Shown in pieces: positions 1 through 5,613 of a stretch of 5,746 bases of DNA. The stretch is from Thermodesulfovibrio sp. Lineage in GTDB: Bacteria > Nitrospirota > Thermodesulfovibrionia > Thermodesulfovibrionales > JdFR-85. The DNA lies in contig JALUAR010000050.1 in NCBI GenBank assembly GCA_027050975.1, positions 1 to 5,746 on the forward strand, read 5' to 3'. The position numbers and the translations under genes are program-made. The notes under the pieces were generated by a model. That model was not told where the DNA came from, ran no database searches, and worked only from the letters and a program-made list of their open reading frames with translations. Position 1 is the first letter of the stretch; the number at the start of each line of letters is the position of its first letter.

Positions 1-1023
1 ATGTTTATGAGATCCGTGACAATAAAGATCCTGGCATGTATAGTGCTCGCAGTCTCGGTTTTACTGCCTGTGGATACTGGTGCATCTCCGGGTGTGATTG
101 TCCTGAGATACAGCCTTCAGGAAGGATTTCTGAGAATAGTACTCCAGGCAGAAGATCCTGCCTTGATCCGAAATAGTAAGGTTTTTACATCCTATAGTCT
201 TGTTAAGATAGCGTTTCCCGAAGACTTTACCCTCTCTCCTGTGGAGATCAGGACCGATGTGTTCGAGTTTAACAAAAAAGGCAAGAACCTTTATCTGAAT
301 ATAAGGAATCTCAAGTGGATAAAATTGATGAGATTGAAATCTCCGCCGAGGCTTGTGTTAGATGCCTATTTGCAAACAGAGGAAAAGGTGCTGCCACCGA
401 AGGAGGCTGCTCCTCCGGAGAAAAAGCCGGAGGAAGAGAAGGAAAAAATTGTTGCTGTCTCGCTAAAACGTGTTGTTCTGGATGCAGGTCACGGTGGTGA
501 TGATCTGGGGATTTTTACCTCCAGGATTAGTGAAAAGGATATAGTGCTTGGCATAGTGAGGTCTCTCAGGAAGGAGTTGAGAAAGAGGGGGATAAAGGTC
601 TCTCTGACAAGGCGCAATGACAGGCATATGAGTATCATGAAGAGAATTCTTTATACAAGAAAAAAGAACCCAGATCTTTTGATATCAATACATATGACCA
701 CTTCCAATCATGTGGCTATATACACTGCGAGAAAAAAGGAGAGGACAGCAACTGAACTCTATTTGTTGACTTCGTCTCAGATGAAAAGTATCGATAGGAG
801 TAGAGAGTTGGCATTGAAATTGGGAAAAGTGTTCAAAGAAAAACTGGATATCCAGGTTTTTTACAGAGAGTTTGACATCCCTTTAATAGCAAGTGTGCAA
901 TGTCCTGCGATTTTGATAGAACTTCCAGGTCCTGACCTGTTTGAATACAACAGGGCAAGTAAACAGAATATCGTTAACGCAATAATCGAAGGAGTATTGG
1001 AGAAATGGGAATCAGAACAGTAG
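1..1023 (+). CDS. Exported N-acetylmuramoyl-L-alanine amidase with AMIN domain (Amidase_3)
   Basis: This 340-residue protein is predicted to be a zinc amidase that cuts the bond between N-acetylmuramic acid and the stem peptide of peptidoglycan in the periplasm, as AmiA/B/C enzymes do during cell separation. Residues 1-28 look like a signal peptide, with a basic start, a hydrophobic core at about 10-23 and possible cleavage after A28. Residues ~32-124 resemble an AMIN targeting domain, ending in the typical PPRLVLDAYL strand. A charged Pro/Glu/Lys-rich linker covers ~125-153. The catalytic domain (~157-338) has LDAGHGG with H164, SEKD with E178, SIH with H231, and E307 in ILIEL. These match the family's two His and one Glu zinc ligands and its late catalytic Glu. 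The usual G-F-x-S-N after that Glu is replaced by LPGPD. ATG at 1 sits on the window edge, so its ribosome site is not visible; ATG at 7 is an alternative. The 3' end overlaps the next gene by 19 nt. Confidence 0.88.
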   Translation: MFMRSVTIKILACIVLAVSVLLPVDTGASPGVIVLRYSLQEGFLRIVLQAEDPALIRNSKVFTSYSLVKIAFPEDFTLSPVEIRTDVFEFNKKGKNLYLNIRNLKWIKLMRLKSPPRLVLDAYLQTEEKVLPPKEAAPPEKKPEEEKEKIVAVSLKRVVLDAGHGGDDLGIFTSRISEKDIVLGIVRSLRKELRKRGIKVSLTRRNDRHMSIMKRILYTRKKNPDLLISIHMTTSNHVAIYTARKKERTATELYLLTSSQMKSIDRSRELALKLGKVFKEKLDIQVFYREFDIPLIASVQCPAILIELPGPDLFEYNRASKQNIVNAIIEGVLEKWESEQ

Positions 1024-1577
1024 TTATTTCTGCTGTTATTATTCTGCTATTGGGTATCGGGGCTGGTTTGTTTTACTTTTATTTCCATGAAGAACCGGCA
1101 CCAAAGCCACTTGTTCAGGAGATGGAGGAAGGTATTATTAAGAATTATACCTATCTTAGAGTCTTCTATCCAGTTGGAGGCAGAACAGAGATATTTGAAA
1201 AGAAGGTTCCCGGAATAATGACTCCCTTAGAGATAGCACAGAAGCTGGTGGAAGAATATATACGGATTGCCCATGAGTTAGATACCGGAATAGTTCCGCC
1301 AGATACGAGACTGAACAATATTTTTATATCAGGTGATGGCATTGTATATCTGGATTTTAATTCAGCTTTAAGTAAAAACTTCACGGGAGATGTTATAGAT
1401 GAATATATGCTTTTGAAAAGCATCTTTGATACAATGGTAAGTAACCTGGATATTGAAGATGTTGTTATCCTTGTAAATCATCGAGAGATAGAGAGTATCG
1501 GAGGACATCTCTTTGCAAACAGACCTTTGAAGGGGCTTGTAGCCGAAGCATATCCTCAAGAGGCGTATATTGAATAG
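1005..1577 (+). CDS. Membrane-anchored GerMN-domain protein
   Basis: This 190-residue protein has one hydrophobic N-terminal helix (~5-27), probably an uncleaved membrane anchor, followed by a single GerMN domain (~48-178). Domain hallmarks are TPLEIAQKLVEEYI (73-86), the IVPPDTRLNNIFISGDGIVYLDF stretch (96-118, matching the family pattern of a Pro-containing turn, then a strand, then Asp-Gly and Leu-Asp-Phe), an amphipathic helix around 130-147, and VVILVNHREIESIGGHLFANRPL (153-175). The family is named after Bacillus GerM, a spore germination and cortex-related lipoprotein, and is widespread in non-spore-formers with no settled biochemical role. Unlike GerM, this protein has one domain instead of two, and no cysteine, so it cannot be a lipoprotein. 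The start lies inside the amidase gene, with GAAGGAG at 988-994 upstream. Position between an amidase and glutamate racemase suggests an envelope role, which is inference. Confidence 0.82.
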   Translation: MGIRTVVISAVIILLLGIGAGLFYFYFHEEPAPKPLVQEMEEGIIKNYTYLRVFYPVGGRTEIFEKKVPGIMTPLEIAQKLVEEYIRIAHELDTGIVPPDTRLNNIFISGDGIVYLDFNSALSKNFTGDVIDEYMLLKSIFDTMVSNLDIEDVVILVNHREIESIGGHLFANRPLKGLVAEAYPQEAYIE

Positions 1578-2397
1578 ATATAAACCAATAGGAATATTTG
1601 ACTCGGGAGTGGGTGGACTGACTGTTGTCAGGGAGGTGCTTAACCTACTTCCTGAGGAGGATATTGTCTACCTGGGAGATACGGCAAGGGTGCCTTACGG
1701 GATACGTTCGCCGGAGACAGTAACAAGATACGCCATTGAGAATACAGAGTTTCTTCTTTCTCTGGGGATAAAGGCGCTTGTTGTGGCCTGTAATACCGTT
1801 TCAGCTATAGGACTTGAGGAATTGCAGAAAAGGGTTGATATTCCCGTTTTAGGGGTTTTGAAGCCTGGAGCTCGTGCAGCAGCAGCAAGGACCAGAAACA
1901 GAAGGGTAGGGGTCATAGGGACTGAGACGACCATATTGAGCAGCTCTTATCAGAGGGCTATAAATGAGATAGACCCGGAGATAAAGGTTTATGGTCTGGC
2001 ATGTCCCCTGTTTGTTCCGCTTGTGGAGGAGGGGTGGACAGACGGTGAGGTGGTAAAGGCGATTGTATCCAGGTATCTCGAGGGACTTAGACACAGGGAT
2101 ATTGATACCCTTGTTTTGGGGTGCACCCATTATCCACTGCTGAAGGGGCCGATTGCAGAGGTATGCGGTGAAGGGGTGACACTTATTGACTCGGCAGTGG
2201 AGACAGCAGCTACCCTGAAAGATGTGCTTTTAACGGAAGGTCTTTTAAGGGATGACGAAAACTCTCTATCTAAAAGATTATTCTTCGTCACGGATGCACC
2301 AGAACGGTTCAGACGGATTGGCGAGAGATTCCTTGGAGAAAGGATCGATCAAATAGAGAAGGTTGTTATCCCCTATCATGAACATGAGATTATATGA
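1570..2397 (+). CDS. murI: Glutamate racemase
   Basis: MurI interconverts L- and D-glutamate in the cytoplasm, supplying D-Glu for addition to UDP-MurNAc-L-Ala by MurD in peptidoglycan precursor synthesis. The 275-residue length is normal. The N-terminal signature PIGIFDSGVGGLTV (6-19) carries D11-S12. LGDTARVPYG lies at 35-44. The two catalytic cysteines are both present: C74 in VVACNT and C185 in LGCTHYPLL, the latter followed by H187, with an acidic pair E153-E154 in VPLVEEGW. No frameshift or missing key residue is seen. The start is TTG at 1570: AAGAGG at 1558-1563 lies 6 nt upstream, there is no nearby in-frame ATG, and the conserved N-terminus begins five codons later. It overlaps the stop of the GerMN gene by 8 nt, which suggests translational coupling. 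Confidence 0.96.
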   Translation: MNRYKPIGIFDSGVGGLTVVREVLNLLPEEDIVYLGDTARVPYGIRSPETVTRYAIENTEFLLSLGIKALVVACNTVSAIGLEELQKRVDIPVLGVLKPGARAAAARTRNRRVGVIGTETTILSSSYQRAINEIDPEIKVYGLACPLFVPLVEEGWTDGEVVKAIVSRYLEGLRHRDIDTLVLGCTHYPLLKGPIAEVCGEGVTLIDSAVETAATLKDVLLTEGLLRDDENSLSKRLFFVTDAPERFRRIGERFLGERIDQIEKVVIPYHEHEII

Positions 2398-2434
2398 TAT
2401 TTTATTTAGAAAGACCGAACCAGCAAAAGATACC

Positions 2435-2442
2435 AAGGAGGT
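2435..2442 (+). promoter_or_regulatory. Strong Shine-Dalgarno that decides the rph start
   Basis: AAGGAGGT at 2435-2442 is a near-complete match to the 16S rRNA 3' tail. GTG at 2443 lies only one base after the GGAGG core, while ATG at 2446 is 4 nt away. Together with the conserved MRKDGR N-terminus, this makes 2446 the likely start. It is the only junction inside the operon with a true gap, and the strong site may allow independent ribosome entry. Confidence 0.8.
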
Positions 2443-2445
2443 GTG

Positions 2446-3177
2446 ATGAGGAAGGACGGCCGAAGGAATGACGAGATACGACCGGTAAAAATAACAAGGG
2501 ATTTTATCAAGTCGGCAGAAGGCTCAGTCTTGATCGAAGTTGGCGAGACGAAGGTTATTTGTACTGCTTCAATAGAGGAAAGGGTTCCTTCATTTCTTAA
2601 AGACACAGGCCGGGGATGGATAACAGCCGAGTACGGTATGCTTCCAAGGGCTACATCGACAAGGAGTATGAGGGAAGCAGCTACAGGACGTATAGGAGGA
2701 AGAACCCAGGAGATCCAGAGATTGATAGGAAGAAGTCTGAGAGCTGTTATTGACCTGGATGCTATCGGAGAAAGAACCATATGGATTGACTGTGATGTCA
2801 TACAGGCAGACGGAGGAACACGTACAGCCTCTATAACCGGTGGTTTCATAGCCCTGGCAGATGCCATCAGATATGCCATTCGTAACGGAATTATCGAGCG
2901 TAATCCCATAAAGGATATGCTTTCGGCAATTAGTGTGGGAATAGTGGATGGTGAACCAATGCTTGATCTCTGCTATGAAGAGGATTTCAAAGCAGAGGTT
3001 GATATGAATGTTGTTATGACCGGAAGCGGTACTTTTGTTGAGGTGCAGGGAACAGCCGAGGGAGAGCCTTTTTCAAGAGACGTCCTGAACAGGCTTCTTG
3101 ATCTGGCGGAGAAGGGGATAAAGGAGTTGATAAGGATTCAGAAAGAGGTTATAGATGAAGATACTTTTAGCTACTAA
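2446..3177 (+). CDS. rph: Ribonuclease PH
   Basis: RNase PH is a phosphate-dependent 3'-5' exoribonuclease that trims tRNA precursors and other RNAs, releasing nucleoside diphosphates; it works as a hexameric ring. The 243-residue protein starts with MRKDGR-NDE-RPVKIT, the canonical N-terminus. Active-site landmarks are all present when numbered from this start: R86 in GGRTQEIQRLIGRSLR, the phosphate-binding G124-T125-R126 in QADGGTRTASITGG, and the acidic pair D180 and D186 in the EEDFKAEVDMNV stretch that corresponds to the metal site. EVQGTAEG follows near residue 200. Length is normal for the family and nothing is truncated, unlike the frameshifted rph of some E. coli K-12 strains. A GTG at 2443 would add one Met and is considered less likely. 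The last 23 nt overlap rdgB. Confidence 0.96.
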   Translation: MRKDGRRNDEIRPVKITRDFIKSAEGSVLIEVGETKVICTASIEERVPSFLKDTGRGWITAEYGMLPRATSTRSMREAATGRIGGRTQEIQRLIGRSLRAVIDLDAIGERTIWIDCDVIQADGGTRTASITGGFIALADAIRYAIRNGIIERNPIKDMLSAISVGIVDGEPMLDLCYEEDFKAEVDMNVVMTGSGTFVEVQGTAEGEPFSRDVLNRLLDLAEKGIKELIRIQKEVIDEDTFSY

Positions 3178-3748
3178 AAATCCAGGCAAGATCAGAGAAA
3201 TGAACAAACTCTTTGAAGACACGGGCATAGAGTTTGTTGGTCTCGATACTCTGAAAGAGACTCCCGAGGTTGTTGAGGATGGCAAAACATATCATGATAA
3301 TGCCATGAAAAAGGCCATGACTTTCTACCACATTTCATCTATCCCTACTCTTGCTGAGGACTCAGGTCTTGAAGTGGATGCCCTAGATGGTGCCCCTGGA
3401 ATCTACTCAGCAAGGTTTGCAGGAGAGAATGCCACTGACGAGGAGAATAACCAGAAGCTTTTGTCCCTGCTTAAAGGTGTGCCTCCTGAGAAAAGGACGG
3501 CCCGCTTTGTCTCCGTGCTATGTCTTGTTATTGATGGTAAGCCGTACTTTTTTGAAGGTGAGGTAAAGGGGCAAATTCTTGAGGAGCCTGAAGGAGAGTC
3601 GGGGTTCGGTTATGATCCCCTATTTGTACCTGAAGGTTATGACATGAGTTTTGCAGTTCTTGGCTCAGAGGTAAAAAACAAAATAAGCCACAGGGCGAGG
3701 GCGATACAAAAACTGAAAGAGTTTGTGAAAGAGAGTTTTGGTAAATAG
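3155..3748 (+). CDS. rdgB: XTP/dITP pyrophosphatase (non-canonical purine NTP pyrophosphatase, HAM1/RdgB family)
   Basis: This cytoplasmic enzyme hydrolyses dITP, XTP and related deaminated purine nucleotides to monophosphates plus pyrophosphate, keeping inosine and xanthine out of DNA and RNA. The 197-residue length is typical. Signature elements are T-K-N-P-G-K (7-12, nucleotide and phosphate binding), LAEDSGLEVDALDGAPGIYS starting near residue 66 with D69 at the position of the E. coli catalytic base, GFGYDPLF (150-157, base pocket), and K174 with S178-H179-R180 in KNKISHRARA. All key residues are intact. ATG at 3155 lies within the end of rph (23-nt overlap), with AAAGAGG at 3142-3148 and a 6-nt spacer. 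The rph-rdgB pairing is common in bacteria, and the overlap supports co-expression. Confidence 0.96.
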   Translation: MKILLATKNPGKIREMNKLFEDTGIEFVGLDTLKETPEVVEDGKTYHDNAMKKAMTFYHISSIPTLAEDSGLEVDALDGAPGIYSARFAGENATDEENNQKLLSLLKGVPPEKRTARFVSVLCLVIDGKPYFFEGEVKGQILEEPEGESGFGYDPLFVPEGYDMSFAVLGSEVKNKISHRARAIQKLKEFVKESFGK

Positions 3749-5508
3749 TGAAGCAGTATTTCAGGAAAGTTTTTCCTATAAGATTTACCTTTCGGATCGG
3801 TGCTTCCACATATCTTATCGCCATGGCACTGGTAATTGGCGCACTCAGTGGTGCAGCCAACATGCTCTTCCGTTCCACTCTTGAATTTTGTAAGACAGTT
3901 ATTTTCCATAATGGTTATCACTATCTTGGTATCGACAAGGGAGGATTAAATCGGCTCCTCACGCCTTTGCTGCCAATGACAGGAGCCATTTTGCTTGTCC
4001 CTCTTGTTTACAGGTTCCGTTCAGAGGCAGGTGGATATGGCTTCCCTTCTTTCCTGGAAAAGATCAATATCCAGGACGGTATCATAAGGTTCCGTACCAT
4101 TGTTCTCAAGATCATAGCCCCTTCGCTTACCATTGGTTCAGGAGGCTCTGCAGGAGTAGAGGGTCCGATTGCCCAGATAGGGGGTGGTATCGGTTCGCTA
4201 GTGGGACAGCTTTTTCATGTCTCCGGAAACAGGATGAAGCTCCTGATTGCTGCAGGGGCTGCAGGTGGAATTGCCGCCACTTTCAACGCCCCCATTGCAG
4301 GGGTAATGTTTGCTACCGAGATAATACTACTTGGGAATTTCGAACTAACCTCCTTCGGAGCAATTGTTGTATCCGCAGGCATGGCAACAGCCGTTTCGAG
4401 GGTGTACTACGGTGCCAATCCCGCATTCCTTGTGCCCCAATACGATATCCAGGGAATATTTGAGACCCCGATTTATCTAATACTCGGACTTTTTATAGGT
4501 CCTTTGGCAGCATTTTACATAAAGGCTTTTTACTGGATAAAGGACAGGTTTGAAACTCTTCAGATGAGCCCCTACCTCAAACCGATATTGGGAGCTTTTT
4601 GGGTGGGATGCATTGGCATATTTTTCCCGCAGGTTTTGAGCGATGGTTATGAGTATATCGAGAAGGCATTCTCAGGTTCAATGGTTCTCTCTGTTATGAT
4701 GGTTTTGGTTTTCTTGAAGATATTAGCAACCTCCCTTACGCTGGGCTCGGGAGGGGCTGGCGGAGTCTTTGCTCCGGCTCTGTTTATCGGTGCAATGGCA
4801 GGGGGTACCTTTGGTTCGATTGTCCATCAAATACTGCCGGAGTATACATCTTCTCCCGGGGCCTATGCCATGGTTGGTGTGGGTGCATTCCTTGCAGCAG
4901 TCACCCATGCACCCCTTACTGGTATGTTCCTTCTTTTTGAGATGACAGGTAATTACAAGATCATCGTGCCGATAATGTTTGCAACCACAATAGGCACCTT
5001 TGTTGCTCACCGCTTAATGCCGGAATCAATTGATACATACGAACTCGCACGAAAGGGTATAAACATACATGCAGGTAGAGAGGCTACAATCCTTTCCTCC
5101 ATAAAGATAAAGGATGTAATGAGAAGAGATTTTATGACAGTTAGAGATAAGGTCAACCTGAAGGAGTTCATTGATCTTGTAATAGAAGGCGGAGGAGGTT
5201 TTTATTATCCTGTGGTTGATGCCAAAGGTGACATGGTGGGAGTGATATCGCTTCAGGATGTACGTAAGGTGCTTTATGAGGAGTATATAAAAGAGATAGT
5301 AACAGTTGGAGAACTGGCTACAGAGGATGTCCTTACCCTGACGCCTGAGGATAACCTTGCAACGGCTCTTCATCATTTTGCCGAAATGGATATTGAAGAG
5401 ATCCCGGTGGTGGATATAGAGAATCCCAAAAAGGTGGTGGGTATGCTCCGCAGGGGCGATGTGATCTCTGTCTACAATAAGGAGATTCTCAGAAGAGAAT
5501 CGGAATAA
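3748..5508 (+). CDS. ClC-family anion channel or H+/anion antiporter with C-terminal CBS pair
   Basis: This 586-residue inner-membrane protein has the ClC fold over ~1-436 and two cytoplasmic CBS domains (~452-510 and ~517-580). ClC proteins are dimers moving chloride or other anions, as channels or H+-coupled exchangers; CBS pairs in the family can bind adenine nucleotides. Family motifs are GGYGFP (95-100, in place of GSGIP), GSGGSAGVEGP (130-140) with the gating glutamate E138, FNAPIAG (179-185), and GSGGAGGVFAP (333-343) with F341. By alignment to E. coli ClcA from memory, Ser107 becomes Y97, the Arg of GREGP becomes V137, the proton glutamate Glu203 becomes I192 (E191 beside it is kept), and Tyr445 falls at D429 with a Tyr two residues later (Y431). 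Substrate and mechanism are thus uncertain. The start is GTG at 3748, the first possible start after an in-frame stop at 3742-3744. It shares one base with the rdgB stop (TAGTG), and no strong Shine-Dalgarno is seen, so translation likely depends on coupling. Confidence 0.93.
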   Translation: MKQYFRKVFPIRFTFRIGASTYLIAMALVIGALSGAANMLFRSTLEFCKTVIFHNGYHYLGIDKGGLNRLLTPLLPMTGAILLVPLVYRFRSEAGGYGFPSFLEKINIQDGIIRFRTIVLKIIAPSLTIGSGGSAGVEGPIAQIGGGIGSLVGQLFHVSGNRMKLLIAAGAAGGIAATFNAPIAGVMFATEIILLGNFELTSFGAIVVSAGMATAVSRVYYGANPAFLVPQYDIQGIFETPIYLILGLFIGPLAAFYIKAFYWIKDRFETLQMSPYLKPILGAFWVGCIGIFFPQVLSDGYEYIEKAFSGSMVLSVMMVLVFLKILATSLTLGSGGAGGVFAPALFIGAMAGGTFGSIVHQILPEYTSSPGAYAMVGVGAFLAAVTHAPLTGMFLLFEMTGNYKIIVPIMFATTIGTFVAHRLMPESIDTYELARKGINIHAGREATILSSIKIKDVMRRDFMTVRDKVNLKEFIDLVIEGGGGFYYPVVDAKGDMVGVISLQDVRKVLYEEYIKEIVTVGELATEDVLTLTPEDNLATALHHFAEMDIEEIPVVDIENPKKVVGMLRRGDVISVYNKEILRRESE

Positions 5509-5524
5509 CTGCAGTTATGACTGG

Positions 5525-5554
5525 CTGAAAAAAGCAATGTATCTATGCTAAAAT
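5525..5554 (+). promoter_or_regulatory. Candidate sigma70-type promoter for ftsH
   Basis: CTGAAA at 5525-5530 (4 of 6 to the -35 consensus) is followed, after an 18-nt spacer, by TAAAAT at 5549-5554 (5 of 6 to the -10). TGC immediately before gives a complete extended -10 element. Transcription would start near 5561, leaving a leader of about 53 nt before the ftsH start. It lies in the only sizeable gap of the window and in an A/T-rich stretch. This is a consensus match only. Confidence 0.5.
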
Positions 5555-5564
5555 TTAAATATAA

Positions 5565-5590
5565 GACTGTGCTTACGGTCCTTTAATTTT
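5565..5590 (+). terminator. Small hairpin plus T-rich run: weak terminator or ftsH leader stem-loop
   Basis: GACTGT (5565-5570) can pair with ACGGTC (5575-5580), one pair being G-T, around a GCTT loop; CTTTAATTTT follows at 5581-5590. The six-pair stem is short and the T-run is interrupted by two A's, so as an intrinsic terminator of the upstream operon it would be weak. If the promoter at 5525-5554 is real, the hairpin lies within a few bases of the transcript's 5' end and would instead be a leader structure that could stabilise the mRNA or attenuate transcription. Confidence 0.35.
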
Positions 5591-5602
5591 ACCTTATTTA
5601 CC

Positions 5603-5610
5603 GAGGAGGT
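5603..5610 (+). promoter_or_regulatory. Shine-Dalgarno that fixes the ftsH TTG start
   Basis: GAGGAGGT at 5603-5610 is a strong ribosome binding site. Its GGAGG core ends 4 nt before TTG at 5614. There is no ATG between it and the first transmembrane segment, so it supports TTG as the initiation codon. Confidence 0.75.
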
Positions 5611-5613
5611 TTT

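Noticed and set aside
315..500. A 61-codon + strand frame inside the amidase gene, with CxxC-like residues
   Set aside because: It covers the low-complexity linker of the amidase read in another frame and has no recognisable fold; an out-of-frame shadow.
1005..1577. GerMN gene as evidence for a spore-forming organism
   Set aside because: GerMN domains are common in non-spore-formers, no other sporulation gene is present, and the AMIN-type amidase points to a diderm.
1849..2130. Open frame on the minus strand opposite murI, with a cysteine-rich tail
   Set aside because: The cysteines come from the complement of alanine codons in murI (a GCAGCAGCAGCA run); no recognisable domain and no convincing reason to call a gene.
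2398..2445. Possible promoter or terminator in the murI-rph gap
   Set aside because: A/T-rich TATGAT-like sequence is present, but no -35 at acceptable spacing and no stable hairpin with a T-run was found; read-through of the operon is the simpler view.
2443..2448. GTG at 2443 as the rph start
   Set aside because: It sits one base from the Shine-Dalgarno core and adds only one residue before the conserved MRKDGR start; ATG at 2446 has better spacing.
2406..2909. A 167-codon open frame on the minus strand opposite rph
   Set aside because: It lies wholly opposite a strongly conserved gene, has no recognisable domain, and its composition is what the complement of rph would give.
4723..5010. 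Cysteine- and histidine-rich minus-strand frame opposite ClC that looks zinc-finger-like
   Set aside because: The Cys/His content reflects the complement of Gly, Ala and Val codons in the ClC membrane helices; spacing is irregular and there is no matching family.
3748..5508. ClC gene as a fluoride exporter (CLC-F) because of its changed selectivity residues
   Set aside because: Known CLC-F proteins do not normally carry CBS pairs and show other signature changes; no fluoride riboswitch or fluoride-linked gene is seen nearby.
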